Assembly (NCBI GenBank): GCA_029948255.1
Contig: JALIZF010001782.1
Coordinates: 190,001 to 254,000 of the forward strand
Direction: 5' to 3'
DNA: 64,000 nt
From: Telmatactis stephensoni
Taxonomy: Eukaryota > Cnidaria > Anthozoa > Actiniaria > Isophelliidae
The translations under genes and the position numbers were made by a program. Of this stretch, positions 14,662-27,317 are shown in pieces. The notes beneath the pieces were generated by a model, which was given only the letters and a program-made list of their open reading frames with translations, was not told the origin of the DNA and ran no database searches. Position 1 is the stretch's first letter. Each line of letters opens with the position of its first letter.

Positions 14662-17315
14662 CTACGAGCAGCCACACTCTTCTACGATCATATTCTGAAT
14701 CTCATTGTGGAAAATATTCTCATCCTTGTCAAAGTATATAAGAGATAAACCAGCCAGTTTAGTAGGAGAGCAGCAAGGGGCGATCTGGCGCCGTTTTCTT
14801 TGTAAGGCAAGCTTTTGGAGTATTCCTGTATGGTGGTATCTGGGTAGGATGTGCCCATAGCATGAACCTGTGCAGTAGTTAGCATTGAAACCCTTTGGAA
14901 TCATAATCCAATTGGCCCAGCCCATTGCTCTGAACGAAACGTAAAATTCCTGGCGACAACAGTCGTTTAAGCCTGGCCTACAGTCAATCGCTCGCTTTTT
15001 CCTGGACTTTCCCTCCGATAAGTCAACTATCATAAAAGGTCGATGAAGGCTGCGACTGCCAACGAATTCTCCATCACTTTCGTCGCAGTTAAAACAAGAA
15101 ATTTCTAAAGCAAAGCTTGTAGAGACGTTGAACGTTTTTTTCTTGAAGACTCGACTTTTCCATAGTTCAACGATTTGCTTGACGTCAAAGGAAACCCAAC
15201 CTTGATCTTTTGCCTCGATGGTTTTGGAGATAACTTTTGGGCTATCTCCATTGTCTCTATCGCTGTCTCTCACAGTTAAGATTATTCTCTTTTGTTGCCT
15301 TGATATTGATCGGTAGACCCAAAGAATGGCCGATCGGACGCCATTTTTGAAGACTTTATTGGACACATGAAATACGAACTTGACCTTCCTGGAATTGATG
15401 GGATTTTTTGGCAAAGGAGCTGAAACATAATAAGCCAGATGTGATTGAAAAAGCCAGATATGTTTGTAGGAACGGTCTGATATATATTGTGGCAATTGCT
15501 GATAAATGCCTTGAACTTAAGGGTCATTTGCGCGCGATTCTGCCGGGAGCATTATGTATGAGCATTCGAGAACTTTTCAGTAAAGGTAGCTTATCAAACA
15601 ATTGTGAGCACAAGAAAGTTCCAACTGATTTTTCTCGACAAAGCATGGAGAGCCACTGTGGTGGTGGGAAATTAAAGGGTGTTTGTTCTCTTTTTAAATA
15701 TAATAACTTACAACTCAAAAATTTAACAAGCACACTTTCACAAAACTTTCACAAAACTGTTTTGTAACATACGAACTATGGTAAAATTTGATGGTAAATG
15801 GTAAATTTTGATGAATATCGAAAGAATTCAAGCAACACAATGAAAAATTGCTTTATTCCAAATATTCCAAATTTCTGAGCTAGCGACAACAGACAAGCAA
15901 GAACCGACTTGAGCCAAACTCTCTACAGGTGTGTCCAGGCCGTGACGAAACTGAAGAGTAAGACATTACAATTGAGTTTTCCAGTTGAATTCGCATGTAC
16001 AAACCCAAAAAGACAAACAGTCAAAAAGAAAAAAGTCAGCCCAGTAAAGGATGCAGGTTTTGTGCTTTATGGGAGAACTAAGGTGATATGGAGAGACGCC
16101 CATTAGAGTCGGAAAAGTTGTCAGTTCTCAAAACTAGGAGCTCGCTGACTTGGCAGATGAATTCGGCCCGTGATGTTTACATTTGCAAACGCTCACTCGA
16201 TTTCTTAATCTATAGCCAGGAGTTTTTGAGCTGGGATATTTTCTTTCTTGGCATCCTATTTTTCTTCCTAGCTCTAGTTATATGCTAAATGCACTTAAAT
16301 GGAAACTTGGTGATAAAAGTACAATTTTGTACGTTTTCTCTTGAGCCTGATTTGACCGGAGAATTTTTTCGACTGAATTCCGTCAAAAAGCTATAACCGT
16401 CTCGGACTCACTACGGCGCTGTCTCGTTAAGTGTCTATTGCATTTGCGTAACCGACTAGCCATACTGACGCAATCTCATGCCTGTCAGGGCACCATGCTT
16501 ATTGCTATGTTAAGAAACATATCAGTTATCTAGCCATTTTTTTTGAAGAGGCTATTTTTTTAGAACTTATAAGGCTCGTTTCAAGTACTTTCTCGAGTTC
16601 GAATGACACAAATGTTATCAGATCTGTTTTGAAAATTGAATGCGATCTCTACCTTTGTGTTTTCTACTAGTTTAGCAACATTTGAGATTCTATAGAAATA
16701 CCAAATCAGGAACGTGTTTGAATGATTCATACCTGCGGTTTAAGAATTATTCAGTGTGCTTTTGCGTAAAATCAAAGCCCACAGGCACACGCTGTTGAAC
16801 GCAATGACCTTCAACGCACTTGATATATATACTCACACGAAAAATTCTAGCTCTTATATTGCCGTACCTCTGTTCCCTATTAGAATCACCTCCATCTTAT
16901 TTGTCGGTGGTTCTTTCTTCTCTTCTTTAATTGGTCTTTCCTGGAATTTCTTAACCAACGGTCGAGGTATTCCAAATCTTGGACGATTTATCTTAGGCTC
17001 TTCGTCCATGTGTAATTTGTTGAGAATCTGTTGCTTAATCATTTCGATGCGCATTTTGTACTCTAGGCTTCCTTTAACAGGCGGAGGTTGAACTCCACAG
17101 TTTTTACATCGTGCTGGTAATTTTCTCTCTCTGTTTTTTCGTATCATGGCTGTGACGATGTCTGGAAAGGATTGAATGCGAGAATTCGACACGCCAGGAG
17201 AACTTTGCGAGTGGATTGCAGTCACATTGTTTGGGACTGCAGAAGCTGCTTTTTGTTTCGAGTTTAATTTGCCTTGAGCCGTTGCGAAAAAAACTAACAC
17301 CATCACCGGAAGCAT
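14662..17315 (-). CDS. Activin-like TGF-beta family ligand precursor (2 exons, 401 aa)
   Basis: This is a secreted dimeric growth factor precursor that would signal through activin-type receptors and SMAD2/3. Exons 16868-17315 and 14662-15419 join in phase (codon G|CT), the same two-coding-exon plan as vertebrate inhibin-beta genes. Residues 1-15 (MLPVMVLVFFATAQG) look like a signal peptide. A prodomain pair CKNC lies near residues 70-73, comparable to the pair in activin prodomains. A furin-type site RKKR ends at residue 292. The remaining 109 residues contain nine cysteines in TGF-beta knot order, including ECGCS at the end, with strong activin/myostatin signatures such as GWANWIMIPKGFNANYC and IQNMIVEECGCS. 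A start 30 nt upstream (17345) is also open. Activin versus myostatin/GDF8 subtype needs a tree. Confidence 0.95.
15420..16867 (-). other. Single intron of the activin-like gene
   Basis: This 1.45-kb GT-AG intron (donor gtacgg, acceptor tttcag) lies between propeptide exons. No coding or repeat structure of note was seen in it. Confidence 0.8.
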
Positions 17316-19130
17316 TCTAGCATGCACTTGTGGAGCTCTTTCCATGTCTACTAGCGGAACTTGTCTGATCTTTAGTGTATATGAGTTGACGCGAAATCTG
17401 TTTGCAGTACTCGTGGACCAGATAAATGCAGGAAACGATCTAAGGGCACCCGATGAGCTGTTGGAATTTAAAACTCTGACCCTTTGCTGCATGTCAGCAC
17501 TTCTCGTCTCGACCAATCACCAGCGTTGAGAAGTGAGCCAAGATTAGCATCTCTTTGTCAATTGTGTGCCACTGGCCATGTGACGAGAGCTCTCCAGCTA
17601 CCAATAAAACGATTTTTGACGAGATTCGCATACGACAGCCTTTGGCAATGACCACCAAAAGCCCCCTCGATGCAGTTGTGAACTTGCTAATCGAATTTTC
17701 CAAATTTTTGGACTTTAGATAATTGCTACACTTATCGGGGGACAATTACAGTTTGCATCTAGTCTGTCAACGAATCCTATATCAGACAAAAATCGCATCG
17801 AAGGTGCATAACTGACTAATGGATTGAGTGACATTGTCATCTTAAGGCACCACGGATCCTTACTTGAAACCGTTAGAACAAACAAATCCATTAACGAGAA
17901 CAAGGCGTGAGGATTGGAGAATAAACATTGAGGTACCTCGCAGCTGTGAGCATTCTAACTCCATATACGGGCCGCATAGTTTATGGAATGTGATGAATAC
18001 AATCTAAAGGACATCATTTGACACTTAAGAAAATATTCAAGATTCGTGGGATTTATAATTGGAAAATAAATCTAGGAAACGTTCGCCACGCGACACAGAA
18101 AGTTGGTACCGTCCCAGTTTCTGCTCTCTAGACATCAACACGAGTAAATCCCGTGTACAATCCCCATACGTGTAACATCGAGAAGGTAAAAGTACAAAAA
18201 AGTAAAAGTGAGCTTTATTGGTATATTTTCATTTTGCTTTTATTAAAATCTTTATCGAGGGACAGGAAAAATCATCGTGTTTAGTTTCTCTTTCCGTTTC
18301 CGCTGTTATAACACGACAGCCCAAAGTTGTGAAATAGTAAACCCGAAAGACTAGCAATATTAACCAACGTTATTCATCAACTTGTCTAACCTTGACCTCA
18401 AAATCTATATTATAACAGCAAAGTATGCTAAATTTTTCTTTGCATTTTTTGAACAGAACTGAAAAGATCAAGGTTATACCACTTGAGTTTGTTAAAAGCT
18501 GTTGAAGCTTTTGCCCCTCTAGATTAGATCTCTTTGAGGGAGTACATAATCCTAGAAACAGTCACAACAAAGGGTGGCTCATGAGAAGACAAATAGCAGG
18601 ATAAATTTAATTGGGACTGAACCAGAATTCAGTTGAAGGAATAGACCATGTTTTTCGTGACATTATTTTTTGATAGTGAACGGCTAGGCATGCGTTTGCT
18701 GGCACATTGTTATCTACGTTCAATTAAAATATCTTTGACGATAGAAGATGTACAATATCGCAAATAAGATCTTGCACATCCACTTGAAATCCTGGCATTG
18801 TTTTGACATGTTCTAGAGTCGGGCCAGGCATAGATAATGGAGATATCTGGATCAAGGTCCAGGCAGATTGATATCAGTCAAATTGGACGGCGATTAAATT
18901 CAAAAGGCCAAATTTTTGCGGTTCATTTGTGGATTCTTTCAGAATTTCAGATAAGAGTTATCCCTGTTGGATGCCTCACCCAAATTCTTCAAGACCTTAT
19001 TATAAAGAAAATTATTAATATACATTCTCAAAAGAACGCACGTAATATGCACAAGAACGCGAAAAATATGAGACCGTATTAGGTTAGTAACATTTGAATG
19101 GCTTCCCGTTGCAAAGCCGCGCGCTAATCA
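17316..19130. other. Upstream flank of the activin-like gene, no gene seen
   Basis: It presumably holds the 5' UTR and promoter of the ligand gene. The long open frame continues above the chosen Met to 17516 but lacks any secretory or domain signature, so I did not include it. I saw no clear core promoter. Confidence 0.5.
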
Positions 19131-19139
19131 AAGTCAAAA

Positions 19140-19305
19140 GTGGCAATAAAAACGACGTCATTTGTATTGATTTTTGCAGAATTGGTTGTTTTTGGTCGAT
19201 TAACCAGGGAATACAGCTGTGAAGTTTTACTTGTCACTTGTATTTTAATATACAGCATGACTCGTAAAAATACACAGCTGTATTAGCTACCGGTTAGTCG
19301 ACCAA
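19140..19305. repeat. Dispersed repeat, 'acagctgtat' family
   Basis: It contains inverted halves around gtcgattaaccagggaatac and cagctgtattagctaccggt. An inverted half-copy lies at 24290-24385 (gttgactaaccagctaatac, cagctgtgtatttttacgag). Confidence 0.55.
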
Positions 19306-19972
19306 TAACCTATATATATTTCAAAATTTTATGGAATACTACTAGAAACATTTCTTTTTCATGATCAATGCATATCTATTATCTTTTTGTTAAAATTTTA
19401 TAAATTAGGCCATATACTCAATTGGTTTAGCACTATTTACAAAATTTGTGGAATATTTTTTGGCCAATGCATCTTTGATCCAAATTCCCGATCCAAGTTG
19501 GACAAGTTCGTCTTTGCTATTTACCAGGTACATTTACATGGACTTGGGACAGAAGTGAGCGCTTACAGACTTCTGTAGCAACAAATAGAAAATATGCAGC
19601 AATCTGTAGCAAAGTTATGTAACAGTGCAGTAGTATTACCGCTTATTTTTACGTAACAGGTTCGTTAATTTGATGGCATCAGTTTCCATCTGCAGCCAAG
19701 TTCCATTTTAACAAAGGACACAAAGCGTGCATACTCGTAAACTCAAATGTAACAAATATCTTTATTGTAAATTAAAGGGAATATACTCGACAAAATAAGA
19801 AGAAATTGCAGCATATTAATAGGAGGTTCTGGCTTCTGGAAATGAAGTAGTTTAAAATCCTCGGACACAGTGAACGCTATTTTCAATTACGAGTACTTGC
19901 AAGTTACATACGCTTACTTACTCGACATGTTCTTAAATTAATCACCTCGTTTTCTTAAATCACTAGTTCCGG

Positions 19973-20264
19973 CAAGAGACCATAATACTTAGACAGCGAA
20001 ACTTAGTACTGATGTCTGTGAGATGTTCGCGGCGACTAAGGCTATTTTTAGTAACTTTGCCATAGCGCGCGCAAGGCTCTCAAACAATAGAATATGATTG
20101 CCAAAAGCAAACGGTCTCGTCCACGCGCACGTCAAAAATAAAATTCTATTGTTTGAAAGCCTTGCACGCGCGATGGCCAAATTACTAAAAATATATAGCC
20201 TTAGCCGCCACGAGCGTCGCATATAGACATCAGTACTAAGCTCTCTTAGTAATATGGTCTCTTG
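19973..20264. mobile_element. 'agagaccataatacta' palindromic MITE, copy 3
   Basis: It runs caagagaccataatacttag to atatggtctcttg, 292 bp, with the same internal order as the copy at 10100-10377. The similar flanks (gttccgg on the left, cttccgg on the right) suggest a decayed target duplication. Confidence 0.8.
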
Positions 20265-20889
20265 GCTTCCGGCTAATGCTAAAAGGTACCTTTTGTACCA
20301 TAATGCTGACGTGTACCATTTTGAGAATGAGCTCGTTCTGGCTGGCTTTTTCCACTAAATAGATAACACTGCATAAGTGACGACACAATATTTTTGGAAT
20401 GTACATTTCAAAATTAGCATCCACTTCTTCATTTGCTGATAAGAGTAAATTTTCAATGCATGATTCGTTGAGTTGGTTATAAATTTAAGTAATTAAAAAC
20501 CGGATAACGAATAAAGTGAAGACTAAAATTGTACTGATAGATTACTGGCTATAAGCACATGATGACATTGTATGTTGATCATTGAACATTGTTTCAGGCT
20601 TTTCGTCGTGCTCCCTTTCTTTGGGACTATGCCAAAAGTATGTCGCAGTGCAATGTACCAACGAGCTAGTACTTAAAGATCAGTGTGTTTGCATATTCCT
20701 TAATAAGAACTAATCGCGCCCAACCGCACCCGTTCTCCCACTAATGGCTTTCTTAAAACATTTGTGGTGTTGCTTTCCATGTTGTTTTCTTTCCCTTTCC
20801 CCCAAATTTTGGGTCCTGGATCGTTTTCACCCTTTCATCAGAACGCTGAAGCGAGACCAAAATAGTCCCTGGTAGGCGGGGTAGTTCAA

Positions 20890-21033
20890 AGCAGAGAGCA
20901 GATCGAGAGCAGAGAGCAGAGAGCAGAGAGCAGAGAGCAGAGAGCAGAGAGCAGAGAGCAGAGAGCAGAGAGCAGAGAGCAGAGAGCAGAGAGCAGAGAG
21001 CAGAGAGCAGAGAGCAGAGAGCAGAGAGCAGAT
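20890..21033. repeat. 7-bp microsatellite (agagagc)n
   Basis: About twenty near-perfect copies of a 7-bp unit are bracketed by the variant 'agatcga' on both sides. Confidence 0.95.
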
Positions 21034-22229
21034 CGAAGTGTAACCAAAGAAAATGTTTAATACTCTATACGGTGAATACTAAAGTGTAATAGCTATCAAG
21101 TATCAGGAATCAAAGCTATCCAAATGATGAGGAGGTCCAAATATATACTTAAGAGCCTGAGAGCATTCTATTAACAAAGGAAATGGCATTCAAAAGCATT
21201 GTTGGGTTTCAACCATTGCCTTGAGAATGAAAAGATAATGAAGCGGTAGCTATGTTGGATGAATGCTCTGTGTGCTTGTTGGTCTTCAAGTAGGTCGAAT
21301 AAACTATTTGTTTCATGAATTTCAGTGGTTATTTTTGCTGTTCAGTTTTAAGTAACATGTGAACATAGACTTGTCACATGGTATGTAGCCGGGCTGTGAT
21401 TGGCTGAAAAATAATCGTCACATTTCAGCTTATTAAGTGGTTGGTTGTAATTGGACTTCTGGACGAACGGGAAATGTTCAGTCAAAATGGATCGTAATCT
21501 AAAGCCGACAAAATAGCAAGTATTCCGGAAACAGGGAAATAGAACTTAGACTGAATTGTTTCCGAGCCTCTTATTCATCAATGACACTTGAGTACCATTT
21601 GCAACTACGACGATGACGGCAATGAAGACCGGGGACGTCAAAAGGGTTTAAGCGCAACGTACAATGCTAGTTTTTCGCTTACTTATTTTCAATTGCTCTT
21701 CAAACTCAGAGTTTTCAAATGAATGATATTGAGAGAGCAACTTTCCGGCCGAACGGAAAATAAACTGGTTTTTAAAACTTATTTGGCCCCGCGCGCGCTC
21801 TTAAGAAAACCTTCGGAAATGTGACGTCAGCGCGGAGGGCGAACGGCTTTTCGATGGTGGTCCGGAAAAACTCGTATCCGGCCCCGGACCCGCGTGCGCG
21901 CCATATGGTGATAAAAACAGTCCTTTGATGAAATGCTTATATTTTACAGTCCAGCCCTTCCACTTAGTCAGTAAGTACATATTATGTCCTCAAGTTCTCG
22001 TTCTCTACAGAGCGTGAAATCTGGACTTTTCACGCTGTGGTTTTACGGAATGCAGTTGATTTCTTCACAGCTGTGCTCATTTGCACGTGCAGTTTTGCAG
22101 TTATTGTACATGTATTTTGTAATTAAGACCACCGTGTTTCGGAGGGAGGGGGATACTCCTAATATTTTGCTAATATGATGGATGCGCTGTTGTCATCCAC
22201 TATTACAAAGTGTACAAGACAATTGTTGA
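21034..22229. other. Intergenic stretch, no gene seen
   Basis: It holds one dispersed GC-rich repeat (21783-21905, words ccgcgcgcgctcttaagaa and ggtccggaaaaactcgtatc) that recurs in diverged form at 59030-59135. Nothing else was recognised. Confidence 0.5.
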
Positions 22230-22440
22230 ATTCATATTAGAGACGGGAAACTCGTCTCGGACGGAATTTCGTTGCACAAAAATGTTTATAAACAGAAAAC
22301 CCGTCGCGATTTCCACGTCTTATGGGAATTTAGGACGGTTTTTATCATTAGACGAATTATCCGTCCAACTTTCTCGTCGTTTTGGCCGGGAAAGTAGGAC
22401 GAGTTTTCTGTCAGACGAGTTTCACGTCTCCAATATGAAT
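22230..22440. mobile_element. 211-bp TIR element rich in 'gacg' words
   Basis: The ends attcatattagagacgggaa and ...cgtctccaatatgaat are inverted. The interior alternates 'cgtc' and 'gacg' motifs, for example gaaactcgtctcggacg and tcagacgagtttcacgtctc. The open frame inside it is incidental. Confidence 0.75.
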
Positions 22441-22474
22441 TTAGCTAATGTTACATGCAGGTAGGCTTAGTTTT

Positions 22475-22713
22475 AAGGTGATGTTACACGGGTTGATTCC
22501 CAACAACGATTTTCCACGCAACAAATGTTGTCCGTATAAATGTTTATGCCATGGAAAACACAAAACGCAACTATTTTTAGCAATATTTTTGCTTAGTGAA
22601 CAAGATGCAAATGTTTGATATGAATTTTAAAAACTTTTAACGCAAAATTACCAATTTGACCAAGTGTTGCGCGGAAAATTGTTGTTGCGAATCGATCCGT
22701 GTAATATCACCTT
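22475..22713. mobile_element. 239-bp TIR element, 'aaggtgatgttacacgg' family
   Basis: The left end aaggtgatgttacacggg and the right end ccgtgtaatatcacctt are inverted. Sub-terminal caacaacgattttcc and ggaaaattgttgttg continue the pairing. No coding content. It lies only 34 bp from the preceding element. Confidence 0.8.
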
Positions 22714-22901
22714 TAGTGGTAGTTTTAATGCTCGCCATGTTGTTATATCACATGGTTAACCCAAGAAACCAGCAAACACGAAAGGAAACAAGTCCCTTTT
22801 TCAGTCTTGAAAGATAAACACAGGGTTTGTAGCCAACAACGACGGAACATCATATCGATCCTTCCGGCTTTCAACACTCAGTCAACTATAATTTATTTCA
22901 T

Positions 22902-23160
22902 ATATAGCTATTTCAATTAACGTTTTCGCTGAAAAAAAGCCTAAAGGCTAAAACCTTTCAACTATCTTTTGTTTACTAACAAACTTCGCTGTAGGCTATC
23001 TGAGAAATTAAGGAATATGTGTCCAAGTTGTAGAATTTGCAAGCATACAGTGAGTTTCTTATTGTAATGATGTCACGGTGAAAAAGAAATTCATGATTCC
23101 GCTCTTCAAATCATTAGGCTTTTTTACAGCTGACAAACGTAATGTATTAGCTATATATAT
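22902..23160 (+). mobile_element. Palindrome-ended element 'tagctatttcaattaacg', copy A
   Basis: It starts atatagctatttcaattaac and ends near attagctatatatat. The full ~260 bp recurs in the opposite orientation at 47672-47931, including gtgtccaagttgtagaattt and gcatacagtgagtttcttat. Confidence 0.85.
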
Positions 23161-25188
23161 CTATATTTTGAAAAGGAAAAAGGCCTGCCGGAAAAGCCCG
23201 TTCTGGACCTTGTGCCTGCATTATTTTTGAGAGCATTTTTGGCTCCGAATAAACATCCTGTTTGAACTTGATGAAGCCGGGATAAAAACATCAGTGAGAC
23301 CTGAGACCTACTTTAAACATCCCATTCCTGTTTGTCCAGGCAGATTAACGCCAACTATGGACTAAGGTTAATCACACAGTGGGATTCTCCGATTTTCCGT
23401 TACACTTTCTTACAAAAACAATGTGATAATATCCTACCCTTGACCCTAAAAACCGGCTTCCTGAAGTGTTTTATTTAGGTTGGCAAATATATGAGGAAAC
23501 ATAAAGACTTGTGCCAGCAAGAATGACGATTGCACAACTGTGCGGAAACCGTTTTCTATGCTATAGAGGAAGCTGAGGATTCTATTGAGTACGGAATTAA
23601 GGACACGACAGTCGAAGAATTCAGCCAACTCAGTCGCCGATGTGCTTGAAGAAGTTGCAATGAAGCAGGAGAGCAGCGCAAGAAGACTGCGTCACGTGCC
23701 GGGATCACGTGATACGACAGCCTCGTTTGGGGTGACTTTCAGACTGTTATGCGAACGGGAGAACCTACGTAGAAAAAAATACAAAATAAAAAGAATACAA
23801 TAGATTTTATGAATATATTGCATCAACTGAGTGCTACGTAGGTTTTCCCTTATGCGACGTGATACAATTGCATGCCGAATGTGTTTGAGTATTTACAATG
23901 CAATCATCGTCCGCTAAAATAACTAGGAATGACAGTAACCGGTTCTAAAAATAGCTCAAATGTAAAGCAAAACACCACATTTGGCTACCGAAGGTTTTTA
24001 TAAGGAAGCGCGTGGAATCTCAGTCCCCTGGTATCAATACGAAGAGCTCCTGGATGAAGTTACAACGGCTACAATTGGATGGAAAAACGACGATGAACGC
24101 AAACCAAAGGACGCGAAGCACGTGCAGGCATTAAAAAATCTATCAATAGGGACAGCTTCCGATCAAGGGCGATTTTTTCACTAAGTAGGTCAATATAACA
24201 ATAGCCAGATATCTACACTTAGGATAATCCGTTTGTGCTATAGTTTGAAGACATTGATATGCTCTCCATGCATTTGATAGTACAATATATATAGGTTATT
24301 GGTTGACTAACCAGCTAATACAGCTGTGTATTTTTACGAGTCACGCTGTATTTTGGCGAGCCTTTAGGCGAGCCAAAATGCAATAGATTGTAGGAAACTC
24401 TTTTTATGGGTATATCTTTTTATATGTAAATATACATATACCGGGCATAAGCGCGCTAACTAAACGCAAGAACACAGTGGAATTTGATGATAAAAGAAAG
24501 AACAGGCTCTTTAAGTTTTTGTCATAAATAAATATATTTCCACAGCTTTGAAACCGTATATATTCCAATAGACTCCCTGGGCATTTATCAAAAAGTTGAG
24601 CTCTAAAGGGGGCGGTTGTTCGAGTAATCTTAGAGTTACGCTTCAAATACAGTCGTTTCTCTGCCAGGAAATAATATCAGGTGATTATTAGATAGGTTTT
24701 ACTAAGTTTCAAGTCATTTCCAATTTTAATTTATTTTCATCCAAGTACCCCTTTAAATATTTTTAGTATTTGAGGGGGCGTTTATTGGAGAGGCAGTTAT
24801 TTAGACAGCAGGCTTGGAATAAATCTCGTTTCTCATGTTTCCGCAATGTCGTATGTCCCAATTACAAACAGCATTTTTTGCTTAAGCCGCTGTAATTACT
24901 GTGTCCATGGGAAATGGATTACAACGAATTACAACTCATTTAGAAACACCGTTGGGATTCCTGTGCTACATTAGGTGAGATATGAATTCCTGTTTCCCAA
25001 TCCCCACTCTGACACACGAAGGATTACCTACAGAACAGGGTATCGTACATCAAGATGACTTGAAGATTTACTCAAACCTGAATTTAGTGACCATCCTTAT
25101 AATAAACTTCATTTACAGAGGGTGAAACAGAACAGTTACAATAGCAATAATTGTACTGATAACACAGTAGCTCTAACTTGCTTATTTC
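23161..25188. other. Intergenic stretch with unassigned open frames
   Basis: Frames at 23446-23628 (minus), 23585-23803 and 23981-24184 (plus) are open for 60-72 codons. The last has near-normal protein composition (WYQYEELLDEV...GWKNDDERKPKDAKH). I recognise no family, and they may be exon fragments or chance. A repeat half-copy lies at 24290-24385. Confidence 0.35.
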
Positions 25189-25295
25189 AGGTTTAACAGT
25201 CCCAATGCTCTATTATAGGTTTAACAGTATAATCAGAAATTCTGTATTATAGGTTTAACAGTCTAATGAAATTCTCTATTATAGGTTTAACAGTC
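25189..25295. repeat. Minisatellite, four copies of an 'aggtttaacagt' unit
   Basis: The word aggtttaacagt occurs four times at 28-33 bp spacing, mostly preceded by 'tctattat'. Unit length varies. Confidence 0.85.
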
Positions 25296-25712
25296 TAGAT
25301 TTTCTATGCTAACCAATCGTCCTCTCTTCTCCATTCAACACAAATAAGTTAAAAACCGTTGACTAAAAAAGATATTAAAACTGGGGCAAGTCTAGTATCG
25401 CTTCTAAGGACAATCGACTCTTTTAGGCCGGTAGTTTTTGTATGACTTTGAAAATGTTCCTCGGCAGTGCTGTGTTGCAGTGTATCAGCGCTTTCATTGG
25501 ACAAGACATCAACCAATCAAACACTGACACGTGGCACCGACTTTTTCACTGTCATACGAAAAAATGCCCTAATGCTTTTAGTACGAAGAATGGAAAAATG
25601 AAATCTAGCGATTACATCCAAATACTCTTGAAGGTAATGGGCTCGCGCGAATTTTTCTATAAATCGTCATACAGATTGTTTTTGAGTTGGGAACAGCAAA
25701 TCAATAAAGGAA

Positions 25713-25731
25713 ATGGGGGGGGGGGGGGGGT
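25713..25731. repeat. Poly-G run
   Basis: A near-pure G tract immediately precedes 'tcgcggtgctag'. That word recurs at 26096-26108 without the G tract. Confidence 0.8.
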
Positions 25732-26734
25732 CGCGGTGCTAGTTTCTGTGCTGTGATATGAAAAGAGCGAAATCACACCATTTCGAACGAAAACAACAGA
25801 TTTCAGAGTTTGACCTCTAGCACCTGTAAATGTTTGCAGATATGCAAACCAAAGGCTTTCAGACATGCTCAAGTGAACAATGCATCATGAAAATTAATAT
25901 CTCTTCACTCATTTGTAGGTAAAGCTAAGTATTCGCATTTGAAGATGAAAATCAGTTATACTTACGCGCGAATCAAACGTTGTTTTGACGATTTTTTTGC
26001 GATATTCTCAAAAACCTATTGACGATTTTTTTTACTTTTTTGCTGTGTTTTAGTTTTGATAAAAATACGCCGAAAAAGTAAAAAAATTAGGATAGGTCGC
26101 GGTGCTAGATTTTTAATTATAAGGCTTTGAATACTGCTACGTGGCGTCCGCCATATTGAAAAAATTAGAACACAGGAAGCCCGATCAAATTCTATATCAG
26201 CGCGCGTACAAAATAAGCACAAGCGTTATGCGCACGTATGTGCGAGCGCATTACCTTAAAGCTCCTGCAACTTTCTTTTTTTGCACCTTTTTCGGGAGCA
26301 CTGCGTGCAAGTGACGGAGTTGTACGTGTGTCCCCCTTTCAACAGTTGCGCACAACAGTTGCAAGTTTATGAGTTCTACTTCTGCAGCTTTGTCTGCAAT
26401 GGTGTAACTGTGTTGCGAGCAATGTTTCGGAAGAAGTTGCAGCATGTGTCCGGGTCTATATTTTAAGAACTATACAGTTACGATCTAGAACGCTTCAGTC
26501 GGCATTCAGCTCGTTTCTAAAGTATGCACTGACAAAACTAGATTAGCGACTAGCTGCTAGTTTCAGATAAAAACATCTATACGAACTATTAAGGATAAAA
26601 AATGAAATAAACTCCATATTAGCTAAATAACTAAAAACGTCACTACATCCTATGTTGATCGTATGTCGCGATCTGGGGCCTGTTTCTCGCAAGATCAGAT
26701 AACCTTACGGGCCCTTTACTTTAATTTACAACTT

Positions 26735-26946
26735 TTTTTGTTGCTGTTGGCTGTTGTTGGTGATGGTGGTGGTGGAGTTGGGGGTGGGGTGGCAATGGTT
26801 GTTGTTGTTAACGGCGGTTTTTGCTGTTGTTAATTATTTTTGTTTTTGGTGGTGGTGGTTGGTGCTGCTACTGTTGTTGTTGGTGGTGGCAGTGGAGTTG
26901 TGGATGGGGTGTCGAATGCTGTTGTTAGCGGTTCTTGCTGTTGTTA
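26735..26946. repeat. GGT/GTT low-complexity tract 1
   Basis: The strand is almost free of A and C, with gttgttgttgg-type and ggtggtggtgg-type words, and open frames arise only because stop codons are rare in such sequence. The word gtttttggtggtggtggttg is shared with the second tract at 27318-27610. Confidence 0.85.
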
Positions 26947-27317
26947 AAGTGCAACTGAACCCATGCTTCAAATTATCAGTATCTATTCAACACTATGTGT
27001 ATATATGACTGGAACAACATTTCTTGGTTTGAGCTCTATACTCGTGAGTTATCAAAGATTTATGCTAATTAGATGACGTCTACCCAGGAATTTTACAATA
27101 TTTGTTTATGCTTTAGAAGTGCACTTTATACTGATATCCAAGAAAACGCTCAAGAAATACTATATATACAAACACAATAAAACAGTGATGTGTTAAAAAG
27201 ATGCTTCATTTACACCCAAGGCCTTTTGTATATTAAATGATTCCTTAGTAGACGTCATCTTATTAGCATATGGCAAGTTTAAACCGCCGTAACTCAGCAG
27301 TGTCATATATACATATA

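Noticed and set aside
17345..17516. Longer N terminus for the activin-like precursor
   Set aside because: The extra residues precede a clear signal peptide and carry no recognised motif; a start at 17345 remains possible.
23981..24184. New small protein gene
   Set aside because: The frame has plausible composition but no signal, domain, conserved neighbour or splice evidence, so it is left as an unassigned open frame.
25189..25295. CRISPR-like array ('aggtttaacagt')
   Set aside because: Only four short units with similar intervening sequence; it is a minisatellite in an animal genome.
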